The notes under the pieces: model-generated
Databases searched by the model: none
Told to the model about the DNA's origin: nothing
What the model saw: only the letters and a program-made list of their open reading frames with translations
Position numbers and translations under genes: made by a program
Source of the DNA: JBCCGI01 sp039029355
GTDB taxonomy: Bacteria; Planctomycetota; UBA1135; GCA-002686595
NCBI GenBank assembly: GCA_039029355.1
Contig: JBCCGI010000032.1
Location: forward strand, 1 to 64,000
Length of the DNA: 64,000 bases
Direction: 5' to 3'
Shown: positions 16,554 to 24,714 of the stretch, piece after piece
Numbering within the stretch: position 1 is the stretch's first letter
Layout of the letters: each line of letters begins with the position of its first letter

Positions 16554-16988
16554 GTGCGCCTGACGCTCCACACCGACTATGCGCTCCGCGTGCTGCTGTT
16601 CCTCGCAGCGCGTCCGGACCAGCGCTTCGCGACGCCCACGATCGCCGACGCCTTCGGCATCTCGCGCAGCCACCTGCACAAGGTCGTGCGCACGCTGGCC
16701 GGTCTCGGGCTGGTGACGCTGCACCGCGGCGTCGGCGGCGGGGTCGAGCTCGCGCGCGAGCCCGACGAGGTTTCGATCGGCAAGCTCGTGCGCGCCCTCG
16801 ACGACCAGAGGGCGCTGGTCGAGTGCTTCGAACCGTCCCGCGACGACTGCGTGATCTCCCAGGCCTGCGCGCTCAAGAAGGCCCTGGGGGGCGCGCAGGA
16901 GGCCTTCTACCGCGAGCTGGATCCGCTGACCCTCGGCGAGCTCGTGCGCGGCCGCCGCGCGGCGATGCTGCGCGCGTTGACCGAGTGA
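16554..16988 (+). CDS. nsrR: Rrf2-family nitric-oxide sensor NsrR
   Basis: Winged-helix transcription repressor of 144 residues. It starts MRLTLHTDYALRVLLFLA, the standard Rrf2/NsrR opening, which fixes GTG 16554 over longer in-frame starts. The recognition helix region ISRSHLHKVVRTLAGLGLV and wing RGVGGGV follow. Cys91, Cys99 and Cys105 sit in VECF...DDCVISQACALKK, the NsrR pattern of three cluster ligands, so it should carry an NO-sensitive iron-sulfur cluster. It ends the haemoglobin/reductase operon and probably represses it and the divergent HPP gene until nitric oxide damages the cluster. Confidence 0.9.
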   Translation: MRLTLHTDYALRVLLFLAARPDQRFATPTIADAFGISRSHLHKVVRTLAGLGLVTLHRGVGGGVELAREPDEVSIGKLVRALDDQRALVECFEPSRDDCVISQACALKKALGGAQEAFYRELDPLTLGELVRGRRAAMLRALTE

Positions 16989-17026
16989 CGGCGCCGAGCG
17001 ATACGCCCCGAAACCCAAACGAGCCC

Positions 17027-17569
17027 ATGAAGCTGCTGCCCCTCCTCGTCCTGTCGCCTCTCCTGAGTGCCTGCGCGGCCGCCCCCGCGCCCGCTCCGGT
17101 CCCGATCGAAGTGCCCCACTTCGCCGCGGATGCCCCGGAGGTGCGCGAGGCCGGGTTCGTCGGCCAGACCCTGCGCCTGCGCAAGACGGTCGGCGCGAAC
17201 GAGTACATCCTGATGGCCTTCCGCGTCGGCGAGGTGGTGACCCTCGGCGCAATGCTCCAGGGGAGCTTCGACGGCGACGTCCGCTTCGCGGTCGGCGCGG
17301 CCGAGCTCGTCCTGCCCTTCCCCGACGAGTCGCCCGGACGCGAGTCACCGGCCCGCGTCGCGCGGGGCCCGGCGGGCCACGCGCCGATCGTCGGGCAACG
17401 GGCATCGTTCCGCGGCACGCGCTGGATCAACGTCGACCTCGACGCGTCGCTCTGGTTCCCGGAGCCGGGGACACCGGTCCAGCTGACGTTCCTGCCGTAC
17501 TCCGGGGAGAACGTCGCGCTCCCCGAGGAGGGTGCCCCCTACGCCGTGGCTTTCGTCCCGCAGCCCTAG
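17027..17569 (+). CDS. Predicted lipoprotein, function unknown
   Basis: A 180-residue exported protein with a short signal peptide and a classical lipobox LLSAC (Cys after about residue 15), so it should be lipid-anchored. No catalytic motif is recognised. The remainder is a beta-rich single domain with few charged clusters. ATG 17027 is chosen because it gives the signal peptide. It lies 38 nt after nsrR and might be co-transcribed with the nitric-oxide cluster. Its TAG stop overlaps the left end of the second foldback element. Confidence 0.65.
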   Translation: MKLLPLLVLSPLLSACAAAPAPAPVPIEVPHFAADAPEVREAGFVGQTLRLRKTVGANEYILMAFRVGEVVTLGAMLQGSFDGDVRFAVGAAELVLPFPDESPGRESPARVARGPAGHAPIVGQRASFRGTRWINVDLDASLWFPEPGTPVQLTFLPYSGENVALPEEGAPYAVAFVPQP

Positions 17570-17731
17570 GAGCCCGTCCCAGCATTCGCGGTTCGTGAGG
17601 TCGTGAGCATCGAGCTCAGATCGAGGAGCCGCGAGCCCCCCAGGGTTGGATGCCCTTGGGGGCCCGAGGCGACGAGAGCTGAGCTCGAACATCGCTACCT
17701 CGCGGATCGCGAATGCTCGGACGGGCTCCTA
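17567..17731. mobile_element. Second foldback (MITE-like) element, 165 bp, TA-flanked
   Basis: An imperfect palindrome occupies the entire gap between two convergent genes. The first 14 nt of each arm (CTAGGAGCCCGTCC) are identical, as are AGCATTCGCG and TCGAGCTCAG further in. The centre folds as a GCCCCC...GGGGGC hairpin. Both ends are TA in a CTAG context. The sequence differs from the element at 14431, but length, symmetry, target and convergent-gene position are the same. The left TAG is the stop of the lipoprotein gene. It probably also works as a bidirectional terminator (inference). Confidence 0.65.
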
Positions 17732-17734
17732 GGC

Positions 17735-19099
17735 TCAGAACGTGTAGCGGGCGGTCGCCATCAGCCGAAACCCCGCCCCGGTCCCGCCGCCGGGCGTGTC
17801 CACGTCGGCGTAGATCGCGTCGAGCCCGACGGTCACCCGGTCGACCGGTGACCAAAAGACGTTGCCGGCGAGGTAGCCAGCGCTCTCCACCGCGTCCGCG
17901 CCTGCCCCGTCGGGCAGGTCGAAGGAGAGGGCGCTCAACACCAGCGTCGAGCGCCAGCACTCACTCCACCAGTGCTGGTAGCCCACGTAGCCCGCGAGGA
18001 CGCCGACCGGCTCCAGGTCCCCCTCCGCGTCGACGATCCCGTCGAGCCCGGCCCCGGCGAAGGTCGCGAGGTAGCGCGTGATCCCCTCGCCGCCGACGAG
18101 CTGAAACGAGACGTTGTCGCGCTCGTCCAGCCACGGCACCGTGATCCGCCCGGAGGCGTTGACGCCGCCTACCCAGCGGCGGTCGTTCGCGCTCTCGAGG
18201 CGTCGCCCGAGCGCGGCGACGCGGACCCGCCCCCACCCGCGCGTCGCCTCGCCGTAGAGGATCAGGTCGGGGACCGACTCCGAGGCGAGCTCCGCGCCGC
18301 TCGGCGCCGACAGGTCGCCCGCGGGGTTCTCGACCGAGACGCCCAGCTTCCAGCCGCGCTCGCTCCGGTGCGCCCAGCGCAGCCCGGGCTGGCGCACGAC
18401 CGGCGCGCCCAGCGGCCCCCCGTCGTCGCCGCTCTCCGGCAGCGCTGCGGTGTCGTCGAACGCCGACCACCACTGGCCCACGTAGAAGTTGCCGAGGCCC
18501 GCGATGGCGTGCCGCAGGCGGAGCTGGTAGTTCGAGCTGAGCTCGTTGCCGTCGCCGAAGAAGTCGGCCTCGATGAACGTACGGAAGGGACCGAGCTCGG
18601 TGTCGCCGCGGACGTCGAAGTTCAGGCGGCTGCTGCGCACGCTCAGGCGCGTCTGCGAGTCGCCGTCCTCGTCCGAGTCGTCCAGCGGAATCGTCCGCAC
18701 CGAGACGGCCTCGTCGAACCCTAGCGTGTCGAGGTCGTGCACCACGTCCGCGCGGACGAAGCCCCCGACGCGCATCGAGACGCCCCACTCGGGCAGGTAG
18801 ATCGAGCCGGGGAAGGCCCCTCCCGTCACCACGGCGTCGTCGGGAAAGCGGCCGATCTCCTCGCGCGGAGTGCCCGCGCGGCGCGCGACGCCGCGCTCGC
18901 CGAGCGCGAGCGCCCGCAGGTCTTCGATCTCGGCCCCCTGCCGCCGGACGGCCTCCTGCAGGGTCTCCACGCGGGCGCGAAGCCGCTCCAGATCGTCACC
19001 TTCGCCGGCCTGGCCGTGGACAACCGACGACGCGAGCACGAGCGCGATTCCGCTCGCGCCGTGGACCAGCGGCCGGGTTGCTCGGAGTCGCGCGGGCAC
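17735..19099 (-). CDS. DcaP-like outer-membrane porin with N-terminal coiled coil
   Basis: Outer-membrane channel candidate of 454 residues. A hydrophobic export segment is followed by a short coiled coil (LERLRARVETLQEAVRRQG). A plug-like region (LPEWGVSMRVGGFVRADVVH) and a long series of amphipathic beta strands come next, ending in the terminal ...TARYTF typical of BamA substrates. NYQLRLRHAIAGLGNFYVG and the aromatic/Gly spacing resemble the trimeric DcaP porins that take up small carboxylic acids. Substrate cannot be inferred. GTG 19099 directly abuts the stop of the upstream membrane-protein gene, so the two are in one operon. Confidence 0.75.
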   Translation of the reverse strand: MPARLRATRPLVHGASGIALVLASSVVHGQAGEGDDLERLRARVETLQEAVRRQGAEIEDLRALALGERGVARRAGTPREEIGRFPDDAVVTGGAFPGSIYLPEWGVSMRVGGFVRADVVHDLDTLGFDEAVSVRTIPLDDSDEDGDSQTRLSVRSSRLNFDVRGDTELGPFRTFIEADFFGDGNELSSNYQLRLRHAIAGLGNFYVGQWWSAFDDTAALPESGDDGGPLGAPVVRQPGLRWAHRSERGWKLGVSVENPAGDLSAPSGAELASESVPDLILYGEATRGWGRVRVAALGRRLESANDRRWVGGVNASGRITVPWLDERDNVSFQLVGGEGITRYLATFAGAGLDGIVDAEGDLEPVGVLAGYVGYQHWWSECWRSTLVLSALSFDLPDGAGADAVESAGYLAGNVFWSPVDRVTVGLDAIYADVDTPGGGTGAGFRLMATARYTF

Positions 19100-19558
19100 C
19101 TAGCCCAGCCTCCGATACAGCCGCAGCACGAGCGCCTCGAAGAGCACCATTGCCAGGACGACGACCACGAACGCGCCCGCGCCTCCGAGCGGCCCCAGGA
19201 AGGCGACCTCGTCCCCGAAGGCGAAGTCGATCGCCTCTAGCATCAGCAGCTTTGACGCGACGAGCAGCATCCACGTGGCGAAGACGCGCCCCGATTTGGG
19301 CGCGTCGGCCAACGCCCGCTCGACGCGTCGCTCGACGGCCAGCGTCAGCTTCAGGAACGCCTGCAGCGCGAGCGCGACCAGCGCCGTCGCTGTGAAGGAC
19401 TCGATCGCAACGCGCTCCCAGTGCTCGGCGACGACGCCCAGGACGAGCAGGTCCAACAGCGCACCGATCAACCCCCGAAGGAACAGCCGCTGCCCCGGCG
19501 ATTGGGCTGCGGGCGGAGTCGCGGTGGTCGTCGACATGGGCGCGGGGGGTCGTGGCAC
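19100..19558 (-). CDS. Small integral membrane protein, function unknown
   Basis: A 152-residue protein with three or four hydrophobic segments (QRLFLRGLIGALLDLLVLGV, FTATALVALALQAFLKLTLA, FATWMLLVASKLLMLEAI, and AFVVVVLAMVLFEALVL). No family is recognised. The start is uncertain between 19558 and an ATG at 19537, and neither has a convincing ribosome site. It stops exactly where the DcaP-like gene begins, suggesting a shared transcript and possibly a function linked to that porin. Confidence 0.55.
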   Translation of the reverse strand: MPRPPAPMSTTTATPPAAQSPGQRLFLRGLIGALLDLLVLGVVAEHWERVAIESFTATALVALALQAFLKLTLAVERRVERALADAPKSGRVFATWMLLVASKLLMLEAIDFAFGDEVAFLGPLGGAGAFVVVVLAMVLFEALVLRLYRRLG

Positions 19559-19687
19559 CGCGGCGGGCGGACGTCACCCGCGCGGCGCGCAGGGGCGGGA
19601 CGATAGCGACGGCGGCGCCGACGCGACGAGGTCCGTCGACGCCAAAGGACGGTCAATGCGCGCCACCTACGCGGCGCGCGGCATCGT

Positions 19688-20701
19688 CTAGCGAGCGCCG
19701 CCCCGCGAGCGGCGGAAGCCGGCCGGCGTCTGCCCCGTCCAGTCGGCGAAGGCGCGGCGGAAGGAACGCTCCTCCGCATAGCCGACGAGGCGCGCGACGC
19801 CGGCGACGCTCGCGCGGGGGTCGAGCAGGAGCTCCCGCGCCAGCTCGATTCGCCGCGTTCGGATCAGCGCGCTCAGCGAGGTCTCGCCGGCGCGCGCGAT
19901 CCGCTGCGCCGTCCGCAGGCTCATGCCCGCCGCGGCCGCCACCGTGAGCGCGTCGAAGTCGCCGCGTGCCGCACACTCGGCCACGGCCCGATGAAGCGGA
20001 GCGAGGTCCTGCGGCACGGACTCGTGCTCCAACCGCTCCCGGACGCGGCGAAAGTGCTCCTCGACGAGCGCGAACAGCTCGAGGCTCGCCTGGCTGGTCT
20101 TCGTCCGGAGGTCGTCGGCGCGGAACACGAGCGCGTTCCGCGAGCTCCGGAAGCGGACCTCGCAGTCGAAGAAGTCGGCGTAGGCCGGGCCCGGACCGTG
20201 GCGCTCCCGGCTGAACTCGACGCGGACAGGCCGGATCGGCTCTGCGGCGACCTCGCCTACGTAGCGCCAGATCAGACCGAGGGCCAGCTCGTTGAGCCGG
20301 CCTCCGTCCAGCTCGTCGAGCGGATGCGACACCAGCACCGCTACGTCGGCCCCGGCGGGCTCCAGCCGGGCCGACAGCCGCTCGGCGAGCACCGCGCGGT
20401 TCGCCACCAGCAGCCCGAGCGCCTCGCCCAGGTTCGCGGCGAACTGCGCGCCGTGTGCCAGCCCGCCCAGGATCGACAGCGGGGCGGCGCGCGCGAGCTC
20501 GAGCGCGACCACGGCCTCGGGCTCGGCGTCGCCGAGCGCGCGCCAGAGGCTGGCGACGGCCCGGTCGGGGACGCGCACGTCGGGGCGGACGAGGTCTAGC
20601 CCCGGCACGCCGGAGTGCTCCTCGACCTCCTCCATGGTCATCCCGCGCCTCAGCGCGAAGGCAGCGCTGATCGCGGCGATGCTCGCCAAAGCGGTAGACA
20701 T
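19688..20701 (-). CDS. AraC-family transcriptional regulator
   Basis: A 337-residue regulator with an N-terminal ligand-binding region of the OruR/ArgR-like (arabinose-binding-like) AraC subgroup (PNP-type residues PDRAVASLWRAL to LVSHPLDELDG) and a C-terminal double helix-turn-helix. The first HTH is AAAAGMSLRTAQRIARAG and the second is SVAGVARLVGYAEERSFRRA, followed by FADWTGQTPAGFRR. ATG 20701 lies close to the promoter region. It is divergent from the cupin gene, with two TGGCGCCA sites between them, so it probably controls that gene and itself. The effector is unknown. Confidence 0.88.
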   Translation of the reverse strand: MSTALASIAAISAAFALRRGMTMEEVEEHSGVPGLDLVRPDVRVPDRAVASLWRALGDAEPEAVVALELARAAPLSILGGLAHGAQFAANLGEALGLLVANRAVLAERLSARLEPAGADVAVLVSHPLDELDGGRLNELALGLIWRYVGEVAAEPIRPVRVEFSRERHGPGPAYADFFDCEVRFRSSRNALVFRADDLRTKTSQASLELFALVEEHFRRVRERLEHESVPQDLAPLHRAVAECAARGDFDALTVAAAAGMSLRTAQRIARAGETSLSALIRTRRIELARELLLDPRASVAGVARLVGYAEERSFRRAFADWTGQTPAGFRRSRGGAR

Positions 20702-20788
20702 GACGCGGGACGCCCCAACGGCCGTCCGGCGTTGAGGTACGCGCCAGCATACACGCCCTGGCCCCGCGGAAGTCGCCGCTCGGCCGGA

Positions 20789-20817
20789 TGGCGCCAACTG
20801 ACCGGTCTTTGGCGCCA
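20789..20817. promoter_or_regulatory. Two-site operator for the AraC regulator
   Basis: The palindrome TGGCGCCA occurs at 20789-20796 and again at 20810-20817, start points 21 bp apart (two helical turns). It sits between the divergent AraC and cupin genes. This spacing is typical for AraC-type binding half-sites; assignment to this regulator is by position. Confidence 0.6.
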
Positions 20818-20899
20818 AGCGACCTCTCCGAACGCCCCGGCGGTGGCCATCATGCGCCCCGCAAACGCTCGCCGTTCCAATGCTCCGGAGGACACTTTT

Positions 20900-21529
20900 A
20901 TGACCAATAACTATCTCAAACTCTATTCACAAGAGGATCTGCTCAAGCGCCCCGGCGAGGGCGACACGACCGAGGTCGAAGCGCGTGTCATGATGCGCCA
21001 CTCGGTCGTCGGCATGTCGCTGATGGAAGCGACCGTCCCGCCCAACGGCCTTCTGCCTCCGCATACGCACCAGCACTCGCACCAGGGCATGTACCTCATC
21101 AAGGGCGACATGTGGATCAACCTCGGCGGCCTCGGCCCCGACGGCATGACCTTCCTCGCGCCGGAGGGCAGCTACATCCTGAAGCCGAAGCGCGTCGTCC
21201 ACTCCTTCTGGAACCTGAACGACACGACCAACACCTACATCGAGCTGACCGACAACGACCTCTTCGAGGGCTTCATCGAGAGCCGCCGCAAGGGCGCGCT
21301 GTTCGGCGGCGAGACCGAGATGCGCGCGGACTGGGGCCAGTTCGTGGACACCGAGCTCATGGTCGAGGTCCTCAGGAAGTACAAGCTGACGAGGATCGCC
21401 CAGGCCGGCTACGAGCTGGACACCCGCGCGGGCATCCAGCGGCTGCTGAGCGAGCTGCCGCCCGGCATGCTCGACATGGTCAAGGAGGGCTTCGGCGCGG
21501 ACAAGGTCGAGCAGATCATGAACGGCTGA
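20900..21529 (+). CDS. Cupin-domain protein
   Basis: A 209-residue single-domain cupin. The metal-binding motif is HTHQHSHQGMYLIKGD (residues ~58-73), with a second motif around LKPKRVVHSFWNLND, suggesting a metal-dependent small-molecule enzyme or sensor. The C-terminal third is helical and has no clear match. GGAGG lies 8 nt before ATG 20900, one of the best ribosome sites in the window, and the start codons are unusually AT-rich, implying efficient translation. It is divergent from the AraC regulator. The reaction is not identifiable. Confidence 0.75.
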   Translation: MTNNYLKLYSQEDLLKRPGEGDTTEVEARVMMRHSVVGMSLMEATVPPNGLLPPHTHQHSHQGMYLIKGDMWINLGGLGPDGMTFLAPEGSYILKPKRVVHSFWNLNDTTNTYIELTDNDLFEGFIESRRKGALFGGETEMRADWGQFVDTELMVEVLRKYKLTRIAQAGYELDTRAGIQRLLSELPPGMLDMVKEGFGADKVEQIMNG

Positions 21530-21571
21530 GCCGCGCTCCGCCGCGGCGCCGGGCCCGCCGGCGCTGCGGCG

Positions 21572-22552
21572 CTAAAGCACTCCGCCCGCGCCCTCGTCCG
21601 GGCGATCCTCGGGCGGGGTGGCGGCCGCGAACACGTCCGGCTCGATGCCGCCGCGCCAGCCCAGGCGCTCGCGCAGGCGGCGGTAAGGGTCGAGCCCCTC
21701 CATCGCGTAGAGCGGCCAGGCCTCGGGGTGGCGGCGGATGGTCACGACGTCGCCGCGGCGCAGGTGGCGGTACTCCTGCCCGTCGATGACGAGCGTCGTC
21801 GGGCCGTCGGCCTGCGTGACCGAGAGCGACAGCACGCTGCCGGGGTCTAGGCAGATCGGCCGATTCGAGAGCCCCTGCGGGCAGATCGGCGTGATGACCA
21901 GCGCCTCCATCGAGGGCAGCAGGATCGGCCCACCCGCCGACAGCGAGTACGCGGTCGAGCCCGACGGCGTGGCGACGATCAGCCCGTCCGCGCGGTAGTT
22001 CGTAACCCAGTCCTCGCCGACGCGCAGGGCGCAGGTGAGCATGCCCTGGTGGGCGGCGCGCTGCACGACGACGTCGTTGAGCGCCAGCACGCGCCGGGCC
22101 TCGCCGTTCGCCTGCCACTCGGCGGAGACGCGCATGCGCGGCTCCAGCAGGCCGTTGCCGGCGAGCACCGCTTCGAGCGTCTCCTTCCAGCGCGTGGCCG
22201 GCGTCGAGGCCAGGAAGCCGACGCGCCCGAAGTTGACCCCGAGCGTCGGGACGGTCGTGTCCGCGAAGGCGCGCACGACGCCGAGCAGCGCGCCGTCCCC
22301 GCCGAGGACGATCAGGAGGTCGGGAGCGGGGCGATCCGCCTCGTCCCCCTCGGCGCGCCTGCGGCAGTAGTCGCGGCCGTCGGTCTCGACCTGGATCGTC
22401 TCGACCCGGTCCGACAGCCAGTCGAAGAGCTCGGCCACGGTCTCCGCGACCGAGTCTTCCTTGTCGGCGTTCGCCAGCAAGAGGACGCGCCGCGTAGCGC
22501 GTTCTCCGGCGGACCGTCCGCCCTGGGCCGGAGGCTGGTCGCGGACGGTCAT
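21572..22552 (-). CDS. nadK: NAD kinase
   Basis: Phosphorylates NAD to NADP in the cytoplasm. The 326-residue protein has the family motifs in order: LGGDGALLGVVRAF (ATP site), NFGRVGFLAS, LNDVVVQR, and the diacylglycerol-kinase-type YRADGLIVATPSGSTAYSLS. About 20 residues at each end are low-complexity extensions. ATG 22552 is 13 nt after the dxs stop, so it is the last gene of the isoprenoid block. NADPH is consumed by the pathway that dxs begins, which fits the pairing. Confidence 0.95.
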   Translation of the reverse strand: MTVRDQPPAQGGRSAGERATRRVLLLANADKEDSVAETVAELFDWLSDRVETIQVETDGRDYCRRRAEGDEADRPAPDLLIVLGGDGALLGVVRAFADTTVPTLGVNFGRVGFLASTPATRWKETLEAVLAGNGLLEPRMRVSAEWQANGEARRVLALNDVVVQRAAHQGMLTCALRVGEDWVTNYRADGLIVATPSGSTAYSLSAGGPILLPSMEALVITPICPQGLSNRPICLDPGSVLSLSVTQADGPTTLVIDGQEYRHLRRGDVVTIRRHPEAWPLYAMEGLDPYRRLRERLGWRGGIEPDVFAAATPPEDRPDEGAGGVL

Positions 22553-22565
22553 GGGGCGGACGCGG

Positions 22566-24518
22566 TCAGACGAGCTCGACGCTCGGAAGCTGGGCCACGG
22601 CGCGCTCGATGCCGGCGGCGTCGAGGCCGATGGCGGCGAGCTGTTCCTCGCGCGACGTCCGGTGTTCGCAGAAGCGGTCGGGCACGCCGAGGATGCGCAG
22701 CCGCGAGCTCCGGTCGGGCAGGCGGCTCCAGGCCTCGAGCGCCGCGGAGCCGAAGCCGCCCATGCGCTGGTGCTCCTCGACCGTAAGCACATGGCGGTAG
22801 CGCTGCGCGCAGCGCGCCAGGAGCTCCTCGTCGATCGGCTTCGCGTAACGGGCGTCGATGACGCCGACCTGCACGCCGCGCCGGGCGAGCCGCTCGGCCG
22901 CTTGGAGCACCTGCTTCAGGATCGCGCCGTAGCCCCACAGGCACACGCCGCCCTCGCTGCCCTCGATCAGGACCTCGGCCTTGCCGGGCTCCATCTCGCG
23001 GCGCTCCTCGGGCGGGATGCGCTCGCGCACCGGGCAGTTGTCGCGCGGGTAGCGCACCGCCACGGGCCCGCCGTGGTCGACCGCCGCTTCGAGCATGCGC
23101 GCCATGTCCGTCGCGTCGCGCGGCGCGCACAGCACCACGCCGGGGATCGTGCGCAGGTAGGCGATGTCGAACACGCCGTTGTGCGTCGGGCCGTCCTGGC
23201 CGACCAGGCCGGCGCGGTCCATGCAGAAGGTGACCGGTAGGCCCTGGAGGATCACCTCCTGGAAGACCTGGTCGTAGCCACGCTGCAGGAAGGTCGAGTA
23301 GATCGCGACGACCGGGCGCAGGCCCGACTTGGCCATGCCGGCCGCGAGCGCCACGCCGTGCTGCTCGCAGATGCCGACGTCGTGGAAGCGCGTGGGGAAG
23401 CGCTCGGAGAAGCCGACCATCCCGGTACCCGACGGCATCGCGGCGGTGATCGCGTGGACGCGCAGGTCCTTCTCGGCGAGCTCTTCCAGCGAGTCGGCGA
23501 AGGCCTGGGTGAAGCTCGGGCCCTTCTCGGGGGGCGGCGCCTGTGCCGCGGCCTCGACCTTGGCAACCGGCGGCTTCGCCGCGTGGACGCGCTCGGGATG
23601 CGTCGGGGCGTCGGGGTGGCCCTTGCCCTTCTGCGTCAGCGTGTGCAGCAGCACGACGCCCTCGAGCTGGCGTACGCGCTCGAGGTTCTCGACCAGGTAG
23701 TCGACGTCGTGCCCGTTCACCGGCCCGACGTACGTCACGCCGAGCTCCTCGAAGACGTGGCCCTGCACGATCGAGTGGCGCAGCACCTCGCGGATCTGCG
23801 CGATCGTGCCCTCGACCTTGTCGCCGATGAGCGGGATCGACTGCAGCAGCCCGTGGATCTCCTGCTGCGCGCGCTGCACGACGCGCGCCGAGCGGATGCG
23901 CGTGAGGTAGCGCGCCAGCGCGCCGACGGTCTTGGAGATCGACCACTCGTTGTCGTTGAGCACGACGATCATGCGCTCGCCGCTCGCGCCGGCGTGGTTG
24001 AGCGCCTCGAAGGCCACCCCCGCGCCGAGGCTGGCGTCGCCGATCACGCTGACGACGTGCGGACGCGTCGGGTCGTGCGCGCTCGCGGTCGCCATGCCCA
24101 GCCCGAGGCTGATGCTCGTGCCGGCGTGACCGGTGTGGAAGAGGTCGTACGGCGACTCCTCCGGATGCGTGAAGCCGCACAGCCCGCCGGTCTGGCGCAG
24201 CGACTCGAAGCGCTCGCGCCGGCCGGTGAGCACCTTGTGCGGGTAGGCCTGGTGCGACACGTCCCACACCAGCCGGTCGCGCCGGAAGTCGAACACGCGG
24301 TGGAGCGCCACCGAGAGCTCGACCACGCCGAGGTTGGAGCCCAGGTGGCCGCCGGTCTCCTGCACGCTGCGCAGCAGGAACGCGCGCAGCTCGTCGCAGA
24401 CCTGGGGCAGCTTCTCCGCGGGCAGACGCTTCAGGTCCTCGGGAGAACGGATGGTTTCGAGCAGGGGCCCCACAGCGGGCGCCTCGGCACGGGCCTCGTC
24501 GGGTTGAACGTCGGTCAT
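22566..24518 (-). CDS. dxs: 1-deoxy-D-xylulose-5-phosphate synthase
   Basis: Condenses pyruvate and glyceraldehyde-3-phosphate to DXP, the first step of the MEP isoprenoid pathway, using thiamine diphosphate. At 650 residues it is slightly longer than usual. It has GGHLGSNLG, DVSHQAYPHK, the TPP region ending LNDNEWSIS, YVGPVNGHD and the pyrimidine-binding domain QHGVALAAGMA. The usual GDG of the TPP motif is GDAS here (VIGDASLGAGVAFEALN), a conservative variant. ATG 24518 gives a normal N-terminus. A separate promoter and hairpins upstream suggest it can be transcribed independently of ispA. Confidence 0.95.
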   Translation of the reverse strand: MTDVQPDEARAEAPAVGPLLETIRSPEDLKRLPAEKLPQVCDELRAFLLRSVQETGGHLGSNLGVVELSVALHRVFDFRRDRLVWDVSHQAYPHKVLTGRRERFESLRQTGGLCGFTHPEESPYDLFHTGHAGTSISLGLGMATASAHDPTRPHVVSVIGDASLGAGVAFEALNHAGASGERMIVVLNDNEWSISKTVGALARYLTRIRSARVVQRAQQEIHGLLQSIPLIGDKVEGTIAQIREVLRHSIVQGHVFEELGVTYVGPVNGHDVDYLVENLERVRQLEGVVLLHTLTQKGKGHPDAPTHPERVHAAKPPVAKVEAAAQAPPPEKGPSFTQAFADSLEELAEKDLRVHAITAAMPSGTGMVGFSERFPTRFHDVGICEQHGVALAAGMAKSGLRPVVAIYSTFLQRGYDQVFQEVILQGLPVTFCMDRAGLVGQDGPTHNGVFDIAYLRTIPGVVLCAPRDATDMARMLEAAVDHGGPVAVRYPRDNCPVRERIPPEERREMEPGKAEVLIEGSEGGVCLWGYGAILKQVLQAAERLARRGVQVGVIDARYAKPIDEELLARCAQRYRHVLTVEEHQRMGGFGSAALEAWSRLPDRSSRLRILGVPDRFCEHRTSREEQLAAIGLDAAGIERAVAQLPSVELV

Positions 24519-24566
24519 GCTGCTTGCGGCTGGCTTTTCTTTCCGGAGGGTCCAGCGGAACCTGTC

Positions 24567-24596
24567 AGGGTACGTGCGGCTCGCCCCGGATGCCAA
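24567..24596 (-). promoter_or_regulatory. Candidate promoter for dxs-nadK
   Basis: On the minus strand TTGGCA (24596-24591) and TACCCT (24572-24567) are separated by 18 bp. This predicts a transcript start about 40 nt before the dxs ATG. Confidence 0.45.
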
Positions 24597-24630
24597 CTCG
24601 GGTCGCACCGGGACCGCCTGGGGGCGGCTA

Positions 24631-24680
24631 GGGGCCTCTCCGGCCCCATCGAGCGTTCCGCCACGCCCCTTGAGAAGGGG
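24631..24680 (-). terminator. Tandem hairpins after ispA
   Basis: CCCCTT-GAG-AAGGGG (24666-24680) and GGGGCC-TCTCC-GGCCCC (24631-24647) lie in the 196-nt gap between ispA and dxs. They could attenuate read-through; no T-run is present. Confidence 0.4.
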
Positions 24681-24714
24681 TTTGGAAGATCCTTGAGACG
24701 AGACAGGCCCGGGC

